From Eubacterium sp. (lineage in GTDB: Bacteria; Bacillota; Clostridia; Lachnospirales; Lachnospiraceae): DNA of 52,024 nucleotides. The position numbers and the translations under genes are program-made. Position 1 is the stretch's first letter; the number at the start of each line of letters is the position of its first letter. Below, one piece after another: positions 23,394-31,951 of the stretch. The notes under the pieces are model-generated. The model saw only the letters and a list, made by a program, of their open reading frames with translations, searched no databases and was not told the DNA's origin. Where the stretch lies: the NCBI GenBank assembly GCA_017433295.1, contig JAFRHL010000008.1, positions 1-52,024 of the forward strand, given 5' to 3'.

Positions 23394-26357
23394 ATGGAAA
23401 AGTATCAGCTTGCACCGCAAGAACGAGCTATGATGGAAATGATGCGTGTCCCCTTTGCCATCTACCAGTTTGTGGATAAGCGGGTGGTGACGATCGTCCT
23501 CTCCGATGGTTTTCTGAAGCTTTTTGGCTATGAGGACAGGGAAAAGGCCTACGACGATATGGAACACAATATGTACGTGGATACCCATCCGGATGATGTG
23601 GCCAGGATTTCCAACGCGGCCTTCCGTTTTGCCACGGAGGGCGGCAAATATGAAGTCATTTACCGGTCAAAGAACCGGTATGACGGCGGTTATAATGTGG
23701 TCCATGCCCAGGGGGAGCATGTATATCTGGAGGGCGGGGTGCGCCTGGCCCACATCTGGTATACCGATGAGGGTGCCTATGTCACGGACAGTCAGTCCGG
23801 AGGGCTGGAGCTCAACCGGGCCCTCAAAAAGGCGCTTCACGAGGAGAGTCTCCTGAATGCCAGCTATTACGATTTTCTGACCGGCCTTCCCAGCATGACC
23901 TGGTTTTTTGAACTGGCCGGTGCCGGAAGGGATGCCATGATAAAGAAGGGGTTAAGTCCCGCCCTGCTTTTTATGGATCTGAGCGGGATGAAGTATTACA
24001 ATCATAGGCATGGCTTCGAGGAGGGGGATAATCTGTTAAGGATCTTCAGCCAGACCCTGATCCATTATTTCGGCAGTGAAAACTGCAGTCGTTTCGGCCA
24101 GGACCATTTTGCGGTGGTTACCCAGGCTGAGGGGCTGGAAGATAAACTGAGACGATTTTTTGCCGACTGTAAGAAAATCAATGATGAAAATACTCTTCCT
24201 GTCAGAGTGGGGATCTATCCCAAGCAGCAGGAGGAGGTTTCAGTCACCGCTGCCTGTGACAGGGCAAAAATGGCCTGTGATGCGATAAAAAATACATATG
24301 AGTCAGCTTTCAATTATTACAATGAGGCCATGAGTGATGTTCTGGAAAGGAATCAGTATATTATTGCCAATCTGGATAAGGCCATTAAAGAGAAGTGGAT
24401 CAAAGTATATTTTCAGCCTATCATCCGGGCAGTGAACGGGAAAGTCTGCGATGAGGAAGCCCTGGCCAGGTGGATCGATCCGGTCCTGGGATTCCTGTCT
24501 CCAGTGGATTTTATACCTGTGCTGGAAAATGCGAGGCTGATCTACAAGCTGGATCTTTACATGGTGGAACAGGTCCTGAAAAAAATCAGGCTTCAGCAGG
24601 AAGCCGGTTTTTATCTGGTTCCCCAGTCCATCAATCTGTCAAGGTCTGACTTTGACTCCTGTGATATTGTGGAGGAGATCCGCCGCCGGGTGGAGTCAGC
24701 CGGGATCAGTCCTTCCATGCTGACCATAGAGATCACGGAAAGCATTATCGGAAGCGATTTCGATTTCATTAAGGAACAGGTTGACCGGTTCAGAAGCCTG
24801 GGCTTCCCGGTCTGGATGGATGATTTCGGAAGCGGCTATTCCTCCCTGGATGTCCTCCAGAGCATCCGTTTTGACCTGATCAAGTTCGATATGCGTTTTA
24901 TGCAGCAGTTCGACCAGGGAGACAACGGGAAGATCATCCTTTCCGAGATGTTAAAGATGGCCACCTCACTGGGTATCGATACCATTTGCGAGGGTGTGGA
25001 GACGGAAGACCAGGTAAGGTTTTTGCGGGAGGCAGGCTGTTCGAAGCTGCAGGGTTACTATTATGAGAAGCCGATCCCCCTGACCCATGTTCTTAATAGG
25101 TATGAAAAAGGAGCCAGGATCGGATATGAGAATCCCCGGGAATCCCGCTATTACGAGGCTGTGGGGAGGGTCAATCTTTATGACCTGACGGTACTTGCCA
25201 GGGAAGAGGGTGAAGACCAGCACAATTTCTTTGATACCCTGCCCATGGTGATCATGGAGATCTGCGGTGAGGATATCCGTTTTGTTCGAAGCAACCGGTC
25301 CTACAGGGATTTCATGAGGAAACGGTACGGATGCGAAATTTCGGAGTTCACAGGAGAAGTCCCGGAAAAGTTTCATGACATATTTCAGTCATTTTTTAAT
25401 ATGATAAAACAGTGCTGCCGAAGCGACAACCGGGCCTTTGTCGATGAGAAGATGCCGGATCATTCCACGGTGCAGTCCTTTGTCCGCCGGATCGCCGTAA
25501 ATCCCGTCACCAATACGGTGGCAGTGGCAGTGGTGATCCTCTCGGTTACAGAGGCAGACCAGGGGACCACCTATGCCAGCATTGCAAGGGCCCTGGCAAA
25601 TGATTATTTCAATCTTTTCTACGTGGATCTTGAGACAGAGAGATTTATCGAGTATTCCTCGACTGTAGGAGAAGAAGAGCTGGCCGTTGAAAGACAAGGA
25701 GACCATTTCTTTGAAAAGAGCCGGGAAGATGCAGTAAAATACCTGTATCAGGAAGACATTCCCCGCTTTACCCAGGCATTCACAAAGGAAAATGTGATCA
25801 GGTCCCTGGACGAACTGGGGTTGTTTACCATTACTTACCGGCTGCTCATAGATGATGAGCCCGTGTATGTGAACATGAAGGCCATGCGCATGGATAAGGC
25901 CGGAAAATTTATCATTATCGGTGTGAGCAATGTGGACACCCAGATGAGGCAGAAGGTGGAGCTCGACCGGATCCGGCAGGAACAGATCAATTATTCCAGA
26001 TTCATGGCCCTCTCGGGGGACTACGTCTGCATGTACATGATAGATCCCGTGACCGAGGATTATACAGAGATCAAAGCTTCAGCTGATTACGCGGATCTGG
26101 GCCTGCCCAAAATGGGACACGATTTCTTTGCCCAGTCAAAGAGGGATGTCATCACAGTCATGCACCCGGATGACCTTCCCAGATACGACCGGGTATTCAA
26201 GAAAGAAAATATCCTGCATGAGATAAAAGAGCATGGCTCCTTTACCTATGATTACCGGCTGCTGATGGCCGACGGCCCCAGGCCTATGCTGCTTAAAGCG
26301 GTGCCGGTGGAGGAAAGCGGGAAAGACATGCTTCTCATGGGGGTTAGAAAAATATAA
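23394..26357 (+). CDS. Cytosolic PAS-GGDEF(degenerate)-EAL c-di-GMP phosphodiesterase
   Basis: 987 residues with no membrane segments. An N-terminal PAS-like domain (about 15-140) is followed by a GGDEF domain whose motif reads GQDHF near 233-237, so it should not make c-di-GMP. The EAL domain is complete: EALAR from 355, INLSR, IEITES, DDFGSGYSSL with Asp476/Asp477, IKFD, GVETEDQ and LQGYYYEKP. These are the metal and catalytic residues, so it should hydrolyse c-di-GMP. The last 380 residues hold at least two more PAS-like segments, with the paired phrases KYLYQEDIPRFTQAF and VMHPDDLPRYDRVF. It starts ten bases after the broken GGDEF gene and is co-transcribed with the next two genes. Confidence 0.92.
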   Translation: MEKYQLAPQERAMMEMMRVPFAIYQFVDKRVVTIVLSDGFLKLFGYEDREKAYDDMEHNMYVDTHPDDVARISNAAFRFATEGGKYEVIYRSKNRYDGGYNVVHAQGEHVYLEGGVRLAHIWYTDEGAYVTDSQSGGLELNRALKKALHEESLLNASYYDFLTGLPSMTWFFELAGAGRDAMIKKGLSPALLFMDLSGMKYYNHRHGFEEGDNLLRIFSQTLIHYFGSENCSRFGQDHFAVVTQAEGLEDKLRRFFADCKKINDENTLPVRVGIYPKQQEEVSVTAACDRAKMACDAIKNTYESAFNYYNEAMSDVLERNQYIIANLDKAIKEKWIKVYFQPIIRAVNGKVCDEEALARWIDPVLGFLSPVDFIPVLENARLIYKLDLYMVEQVLKKIRLQQEAGFYLVPQSINLSRSDFDSCDIVEEIRRRVESAGISPSMLTIEITESIIGSDFDFIKEQVDRFRSLGFPVWMDDFGSGYSSLDVLQSIRFDLIKFDMRFMQQFDQGDNGKIILSEMLKMATSLGIDTICEGVETEDQVRFLREAGCSKLQGYYYEKPIPLTHVLNRYEKGARIGYENPRESRYYEAVGRVNLYDLTVLAREEGEDQHNFFDTLPMVIMEICGEDIRFVRSNRSYRDFMRKRYGCEISEFTGEVPEKFHDIFQSFFNMIKQCCRSDNRAFVDEKMPDHSTVQSFVRRIAVNPVTNTVAVAVVILSVTEADQGTTYASIARALANDYFNLFYVDLETERFIEYSSTVGEEELAVERQGDHFFEKSREDAVKYLYQEDIPRFTQAFTKENVIRSLDELGLFTITYRLLIDDEPVYVNMKAMRMDKAGKFIIIGVSNVDTQMRQKVELDRIRQEQINYSRFMALSGDYVCMYMIDPVTEDYTEIKASADYADLGLPKMGHDFFAQSKRDVITVMHPDDLPRYDRVFKKENILHEIKEHGSFTYDYRLLMADGPRPMLLKAVPVEESGKDMLLMGVRKI

Positions 26358-26395
26358 TAATAACAATGTAAAAGTAAAGAGGCTTAAGGTTTATT

Positions 26396-27676
26396 ATGTA
26401 TTATTCAACAATTGGCTTTCTGGCTGTTATGGTCCTTCTGATCTGCAACCAGGAGGTATTGTTAAAACATCATGAAGGAAATGAGATCCCTGCCCTTGGT
26501 GCTTACCGGCATTTTCTGTTCGGGGTCCTCTTATATTATATAACGGATGTGCTGTGGGGAATTCTGGATTCCCTGGGGCTGCATTTCCTGCTTTACGCAG
26601 ACACAGTAGTATATTTTGTGGCCATGGCTCTGGGCATCTTCCTGTGGACCCGGTTCGTTGTCGGTTATCTGGAAGAGGAGAATACCTTCGGTCTGTCCCT
26701 GCTTCTGGCCGGGAAGACCTTTGTCGGGGCTGAGCTGATCATCCTGCTGATCAATTTTTTCCGGCCCATTCTCTTTCACTTTGATGAGAGCGGGGCCTAC
26801 CATGCAGGCCTGGCTAGACATGCCATGCTCCTGATCCAGGTGCTGCTGTTTTTGCTGACCTCTCTGTATATTCTTTATATGGGCCTGAGGAATGAGAAAG
26901 AATTAGCCGACGTCCGGAGCCCGGAGCAGAAGGAGGAGAGAGCAGCCGGCGGCAGGAAGCGTCCGAACAGGATAGTGATCAGAAGGAACAAGACCATTGG
27001 GGTCTTCGGGCTGGTGCTGGCAGCGCTTCTGGGCATACAGCTTTTCTATCCCCTGCTGCCCCTTTATACCATCGGCTATATGCTGGGAACCTGCCTGCTC
27101 CACACCTTTGTCATAGAGGATGAGAGGGCGGAATACCGCCGTGAGCTGGAGGAGGCCCTTGCACGGGTGCAGATGCAGAAACAGGAGCTGACGTCCACCA
27201 GGCAGCTTGCCTACACAGACTCACTGACCGGGGTAAAAAGTGTGCATGCCTATGTGGAGCTGCAGCGGGAGATGGACCGCCATATCGGAGACGGGTCCCA
27301 GGAGCAGTTTGCCGTGGCGGTCTTTGATTTGAATGAATTAAAGCACATCAATGATACTTTGGGCCATGAGACCGGAGACCTTTATATCATCAATGCCTGT
27401 CATATCATCTGTGACTTTTATAAACACAGTCCGGTGTTCCGGATCGGCGGTGATGAGTTTATGGCCATCTTAAAAGGACAGGATTATGAGAACAGGACCG
27501 GCCTGGAGGCTGCCTTTAACCGGCAGATTGAGGATAATGCCGGAAGCGGCAAGGTTGTGGTGGCCCTGGGAATGTCGGATTATTTACCGGGACAGGATAA
27601 GAGCTTTAAACGGGTTTTTGAGCGGGCCGACCACAATATGTACGTCCGAAAGCAGGCCTTAAAAAGTATACGATGA
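26396..27676 (+). CDS. Multi-membrane-segment diguanylate cyclase
   Basis: 426 residues. About six hydrophobic helices occupy residues 1-235, interrupted by a charged loop (EQKEERAAGGRKRPNR). A coiled-coil linker (EEALARVQMQKQELTSTRQ) precedes the GGDEF domain, with VFDLNELKHINDTLGHETGD and an intact RIGGDEF at 351-355. It should therefore make c-di-GMP. The RxxD inhibitory site is missing (KHSP occupies its place), as in the 17558 gene, and both share HSPVFRIGGDEF, so the two domains are close relatives. The 38-base gap after the EAL gene implies co-transcription with its opposing enzyme. The membrane signal is unknown. Confidence 0.92.
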   Translation: MYYSTIGFLAVMVLLICNQEVLLKHHEGNEIPALGAYRHFLFGVLLYYITDVLWGILDSLGLHFLLYADTVVYFVAMALGIFLWTRFVVGYLEEENTFGLSLLLAGKTFVGAELIILLINFFRPILFHFDESGAYHAGLARHAMLLIQVLLFLLTSLYILYMGLRNEKELADVRSPEQKEERAAGGRKRPNRIVIRRNKTIGVFGLVLAALLGIQLFYPLLPLYTIGYMLGTCLLHTFVIEDERAEYRRELEEALARVQMQKQELTSTRQLAYTDSLTGVKSVHAYVELQREMDRHIGDGSQEQFAVAVFDLNELKHINDTLGHETGDLYIINACHIICDFYKHSPVFRIGGDEFMAILKGQDYENRTGLEAAFNRQIEDNAGSGKVVVALGMSDYLPGQDKSFKRVFERADHNMYVRKQALKSIR

Positions 27677-27700
27677 ACATTTAACAGGGGGGATCAGAGA

Positions 27701-30700
27701 ATGGATAGAGCTTCAGGAAGCGAATGTGAAATATTTTCATTATGCAGGAGCGCGGCAGGACGGCTGATTCTGTTTCTGGCGGTGTTGGTTTTTGCAGGGG
27801 GGATCCTTGACGGTCTGCCTGCAGTCGGGGTCCGGGCTGCCGTTGATCCCACCGGCCGGGGAATCGGCTTTACGACTGAGCTTTATGATAATACCAATGG
27901 TCTGCCCACTTCGGATGCAAATGCCATCGTGCAGACGAAGGAAGGCTTTATCTGGATCGGCACCTACAGCGGCCTGATCCGCTACGATGGAAATGAGTTC
28001 TACCGTTATGATTCTTCCACGGGAGTGTCCAGTGTGGTCTCCCTGTTTGAGGATACAAAGGGACGTCTGTGGATCGGGACCAATGACAGCGGAGTTTTCG
28101 TGCTTAAAGATAATGAGCTCCAGTCCTATGACCGCAAAGAGGGGCTGCTTTCTTCTTCGGTTCGGTCCATTCTTGAAGATGAAGATGGCAATATTTTAAT
28201 TGCCACCACCACCGGCATGGCCTATGTGGACCAGGAGGGCGCCATGCATGTGATCGAGGACGCCCAGATCCAGAAGGAGTATATCTGTGAGCTGGTGAGG
28301 GGAAAGGACAATGTGATATACGGCATCACTTTGTCAGGAGATTTCTTTACCATGAAGGACCTGAGGGTAACAGCTTACTACAGCTCAGCTTCCCTGGGAT
28401 ACGGCCTGATCAATACAGTTTATCCGGACCCCACCGAAGCGGGCCGCATTTACATGGGTATGCAGGACGGCTCCATCGTATACGGGGACCTGACGAAGGG
28501 GATGGCGGACAGCAAGATCATTTCCACAGGGTTGCAGATGATGGTGCGCTGTATCAAGTACGCGGACGGTGTTGTATGGGTATGCTCCAATACCGGCATC
28601 GGAATCCTGAACGGCTATACTTACATGCCTTTGCCGGACCTGCCCATGAATAACTCTGTGGAACACGTCATGGAGGATTATGAGGGAAATATCTGGTTCA
28701 CTTCCTCCCGCCAGGGCGTGATGAAGATCGTCAAAAACCGATTTTTTGACATTTCCGGTTATGCGGAGCTGCCCAGTATGGTGGTGAATTCCACCTGTCT
28801 GAAGGATGGCCTCCTTTATCTGGGGACTGATAATGGACTTATCATCCTGCGAAATAATGAGGAGAAGGTGGAAAACAAGATTACCAAGCTGCTGGAGGGT
28901 GACAGGATCCGGTCCATTCAGATGGATGCCAATGGGACCCTCTGGTTGGGGACCAACAGTGATCACGGACTGGTCCATTATGATACAGATAAGGATACCT
29001 GGGAGCTTTACAATACAGAAAACGGACTGGCCTCCAACCGGGCCCGTACTGTATTTCCTCTTTCGGACGGCCGGATGGCAGTGGCCACCAGCGCCGGTGT
29101 GAACATTATAGAAAATGGCACGGTTACAGAGGTTTACGATGATACTAAAGGAATCAGCAATGAGGAGATCCTCTGCCTGGAGGAAGGTCCCAATGGAAAG
29201 ATCTACGCAGGATCGGACGGTAACGGCATTTACATAATCGATCAGGGAAAGGTATCCCGACTGGGCCGGGATGACGGCCTGCGGTCGGAGGTCATTTTAA
29301 GAATGAGAAAAGACCCCGTCGAGGACGATCTTTACTGGATCATCACCAGTAACTCCATTGCCTATATGAAAGGAGAGAAGATCACCTCCATCCGGCATTT
29401 CCCCTATGCCAATAACTTTGATATGTATTTTGACAACCAGGATTGTATCTGGGTGCTCAGCAGTAACGGACTCTATGTGGTCAAACGGGAGGATATGCTG
29501 GCGGATAAACGGATCGACTATACCCTTTATGATACCAAAAGCGGCCTGCCCTGCGCGCCCACGGCCAATTCCTACAGCTGGCTGGGGGAGGACGGCACCC
29601 TGTTTATCGCCGCCTCCACCGGGGTAAGCTCGGTAAATGTCTTTGATGATTCGGATAAGAACGGGGAAGTCCACCTGGTGGTTCCCTTCCTGATCGCAGA
29701 TGATACCTACATTCCCGTAAAGGGAAATGAGGTTCATATCCCCGCCCGGTGCAAGCGGCTGACCATCAATGCCTACGCCTTCAGCTACTCCCTCAACAAT
29801 CCCCACCTGAGCTACCGGCTGGAGGGATTTGATGATAAGACGGTACGGCTGACCCAGCAGGAGATGAGGCCCCTGACCTACACCAACCTGGCAGGGGGCA
29901 CCTACAACTTCACTTTCTCCGTCATCGATACCATGACGGACCAGGCGGAGCAGACACTGAATCTGACCCTGATCAAAGACAAGACCATCTATGAGCAGAA
30001 GTGGTTCTGGGCCCTGCTGGTGCTGTTGGCCCTCTTCCTGGTGGCATGTATCATTACCATATATTTCCGCCAGAAGACAAAGGCCCTGTTAAAGAAACAG
30101 GCCATGAACAGACAGTTTATTAACGAGATGACATCGGTATTTGCCAACTGTATCGATATGAAGGACCCCTACACCAACGGGCATTCCCACCGTGTGGCGG
30201 AGTACTCAAAGAGGCTGGCCCGGAAGCTGGGCAAAACGGAGGACGAGGTGGAGGAGATCTACCATATCGCCCTGCTTCACGATATCGGAAAGATCTCCAT
30301 CCCGGACAGCATCCTCAACAAGCCCGGACGGCTCACCGACGAGGAATTCCAGGTGATGCGGGACCATTCCAGGAGGGGCTTTGAGATCTTAAAGGAGATC
30401 ACCATCGATCCCCAGCTGGCCATCGGCGCGGGCTATCATCACGAGAGGCTGGACGGCAGGGGCTACCCCAACGGCCTTTCCGGAGACCAGATACCCGAGA
30501 TGGCCCAGATTATCGCCGTGGCCGACACCTTCGACGCCATGTACTCCAGCAGGCCCTACCGCAAGCGGATGGATATTAACGACGTGGCCGCCGAGATCAG
30601 GCGGGTGTCCGGCACCCAGCTTAACTCAGCGGTGGTGGATGCGTTGATGGTGCTCATAGAGGAAGATGCTATAGAAGATGTGGCGAACCTCAAAGGAAAA

Positions 30701-30712
30701 TCGGCAGAATAA
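27701..30712 (+). CDS. Two-component-propeller sensor with HD-GYP phosphodiesterase output
   Basis: 1,003 residues. A signal peptide (about 22-48) leads to a string of Reg_prop beta-propeller repeats (TNGLPTSDANAIVQTKEGFI, WIGTYSGLIRYDG, LWIGTNDSGVFVL and so on to about 640), then a Y_Y_Y domain near 680-745. A membrane helix (about 768-790) connects to a cytosolic HD-GYP domain with HD at 860-861 (LLHDIGK), HHE at 913-915 and GYP at 921-923. HD-GYP enzymes break c-di-GMP to pGpG or GMP. In hybrid two-component systems this same propeller usually drives a histidine kinase sensing polysaccharide; here it is wired to an HD-GYP instead. It is last in the cluster and ends at the hairpin repeat at 30711. 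Confidence 0.93.
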   Translation: MDRASGSECEIFSLCRSAAGRLILFLAVLVFAGGILDGLPAVGVRAAVDPTGRGIGFTTELYDNTNGLPTSDANAIVQTKEGFIWIGTYSGLIRYDGNEFYRYDSSTGVSSVVSLFEDTKGRLWIGTNDSGVFVLKDNELQSYDRKEGLLSSSVRSILEDEDGNILIATTTGMAYVDQEGAMHVIEDAQIQKEYICELVRGKDNVIYGITLSGDFFTMKDLRVTAYYSSASLGYGLINTVYPDPTEAGRIYMGMQDGSIVYGDLTKGMADSKIISTGLQMMVRCIKYADGVVWVCSNTGIGILNGYTYMPLPDLPMNNSVEHVMEDYEGNIWFTSSRQGVMKIVKNRFFDISGYAELPSMVVNSTCLKDGLLYLGTDNGLIILRNNEEKVENKITKLLEGDRIRSIQMDANGTLWLGTNSDHGLVHYDTDKDTWELYNTENGLASNRARTVFPLSDGRMAVATSAGVNIIENGTVTEVYDDTKGISNEEILCLEEGPNGKIYAGSDGNGIYIIDQGKVSRLGRDDGLRSEVILRMRKDPVEDDLYWIITSNSIAYMKGEKITSIRHFPYANNFDMYFDNQDCIWVLSSNGLYVVKREDMLADKRIDYTLYDTKSGLPCAPTANSYSWLGEDGTLFIAASTGVSSVNVFDDSDKNGEVHLVVPFLIADDTYIPVKGNEVHIPARCKRLTINAYAFSYSLNNPHLSYRLEGFDDKTVRLTQQEMRPLTYTNLAGGTYNFTFSVIDTMTDQAEQTLNLTLIKDKTIYEQKWFWALLVLLALFLVACIITIYFRQKTKALLKKQAMNRQFINEMTSVFANCIDMKDPYTNGHSHRVAEYSKRLARKLGKTEDEVEEIYHIALLHDIGKISIPDSILNKPGRLTDEEFQVMRDHSRRGFEILKEITIDPQLAIGAGYHHERLDGRGYPNGLSGDQIPEMAQIIAVADTFDAMYSSRPYRKRMDINDVAAEIRRVSGTQLNSAVVDALMVLIEEDAIEDVANLKGKSAE

Positions 30713-30763
30713 AGAGACAGGGGACGGTTCTCAAGGATACAGAGAACCGTCCCCTGTCTCTTT
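30711..30763. repeat. GACAGGGGACGGTTC facing pair; likely bidirectional terminator
   Basis: Two perfect 22-base arms (30711-30732 and 30742-30763) enclose a nine-base loop. The outer ends are AAA and TTT, so the element should terminate transcripts from either side. It overlaps the 3' end of the HD-GYP gene by two bases and supplies the last codons and stop of the solute-binding protein gene on the other strand. Confidence 0.9.
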
Positions 30764-31951
30764 AATGGTCTGCAGCAGTTCTTCCCCAAACACATTGGAG
30801 AATACATCCATCACGCCTGCTGTGGCATCCTTAAATTCATCTAATTCCGGGTGGAGGATGATCATCCCTTTGTCCTCAAGAAGGGAAACATAGTCATCTG
30901 TCTGGTCTGCCACCATTTTGCGGTCCATTGCCTGGGCCTCCTGCGCCGCATTCAGAAGGATACTCTGGTAATCAGCGGGCAGCTGCTTCCAGATATCCTG
31001 GCGGATGGTCAGGGGCATGGCGTCATAGCTGTGGTTTGTGATGGAAAGGTACTTCTGTACTTCATAAAGTTTATTGTTGTAAATGACCGGAATGGGATTC
31101 TCCTGGGCGTTGAAGGTACCGTCTGCAAGTGCCTGTTTCAGTTCGGAGAAAGGAAAGCTTCTGGGGCGGGCTCCCAGCTCCGACATGGTTTCCATGACAA
31201 TCTGGTTGTCGGGGGTCCGGATATTCAGATCTTTCATATCTTTAACACTCTTCACCGGCCTGTCGGTGGTGGTTACACAGCGGAAGCCGTTGTCAAAGAA
31301 GGCCAGCACATGGATGTTATAGGGCTCCAGGTCTGTGCAGATCTGCCCCATGGTCTCAGAGTCGATGAAGGACCAGGCAGATTTGAAATCCTGAAACAGG
31401 AAGGGCAGGGCAGAAACGCCTATCTTGGGTGCGTAGAGAGCATAATTGCCCGCGGAGGATACTGTCATATCCACTTTGCCCCGGAACATGCCTTCAATCA
31501 GCTGGTCATCGCTGCCCAGCTTTCCTTCGGGATAGATTTTGATAATGATTTGTCCATCTGTCTCCGCCTCTACGGTTTCTTTCATATGCTGCAGGGCCCG
31601 GCCCCGGGGATCCTCCTCATTGGTGGAATATCCTGCCCTTAGCACCAGGGGCCAGGAAAGCTCTGACCCTGCTTCTGTGGTTTTCTCAGTTGCCTCATCC
31701 TTATCCGGCGCCTCTTCCCGGGTTTTTTCTGATGCCTGTTTCCTAATGGTGCATGCGGTAAAAGTTAAAAGAACCATAAGAAGCAGAAGAACAACACCAC
31801 ATCGACCTGCCGGCATATAAGGAGATCCAGCCGACATAAAAGGAAATCTTGCCGGCATTGAGGGGAATCCTGCCGGGGTTCGTCTGCGGGAGAACCTCCC
31901 CGCTGTCAGTTTCCTGCCGGATTTTCCCTCTCCATTATCCATAGGTTTCAT
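30731..31951 (-). CDS. Orphan TRAP-type (DctP) solute-binding lipoprotein
   Basis: 406 residues from the ATG at 31951. That start overlaps the end of the upstream gene by 17 bases and has GGAGG about 11 bases before it. The mature part is a DctP-type binding protein for carboxylate-like solutes: RAGYSTNEEDPRGRALQHMK, IYPEGKLGSDDQLIEG, LNIRTPDNQIVMETMSELGA and YEVQKYLSITNHSY are family landmarks. The hydrophobic stretch ends in TFTAC, a lipobox with Cys67. The n-region before it is unusually long (about 50 residues) and holds three 7-residue repeats. The last residues (KETGDGSLYP) are encoded by the hairpin repeat. No DctQ or DctM permease gene is near, so a sensing role beside the co-transcribed dCACHE cyclase is plausible but inferred. 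Confidence 0.9.
   Translation of the reverse strand: MKPMDNGEGKSGRKLTAGRFSRRRTPAGFPSMPARFPFMSAGSPYMPAGRCGVVLLLLMVLLTFTACTIRKQASEKTREEAPDKDEATEKTTEAGSELSWPLVLRAGYSTNEEDPRGRALQHMKETVEAETDGQIIIKIYPEGKLGSDDQLIEGMFRGKVDMTVSSAGNYALYAPKIGVSALPFLFQDFKSAWSFIDSETMGQICTDLEPYNIHVLAFFDNGFRCVTTTDRPVKSVKDMKDLNIRTPDNQIVMETMSELGARPRSFPFSELKQALADGTFNAQENPIPVIYNNKLYEVQKYLSITNHSYDAMPLTIRQDIWKQLPADYQSILLNAAQEAQAMDRKMVADQTDDYVSLLEDKGMIILHPELDEFKDATAGVMDVFSNVFGEELLQTIKETGDGSLYP
31805..31875 (-). repeat. 21-bp tandem repeats in the signal-peptide region of the DctP-like gene
   Basis: Three imperfect 21-base units (plus-strand CCGGCATATAAGGAGATCCA and variants) encode PAGFPSM, PARFPFM and SAGSPYM directly before the hydrophobic core. 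Confidence 0.7.
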
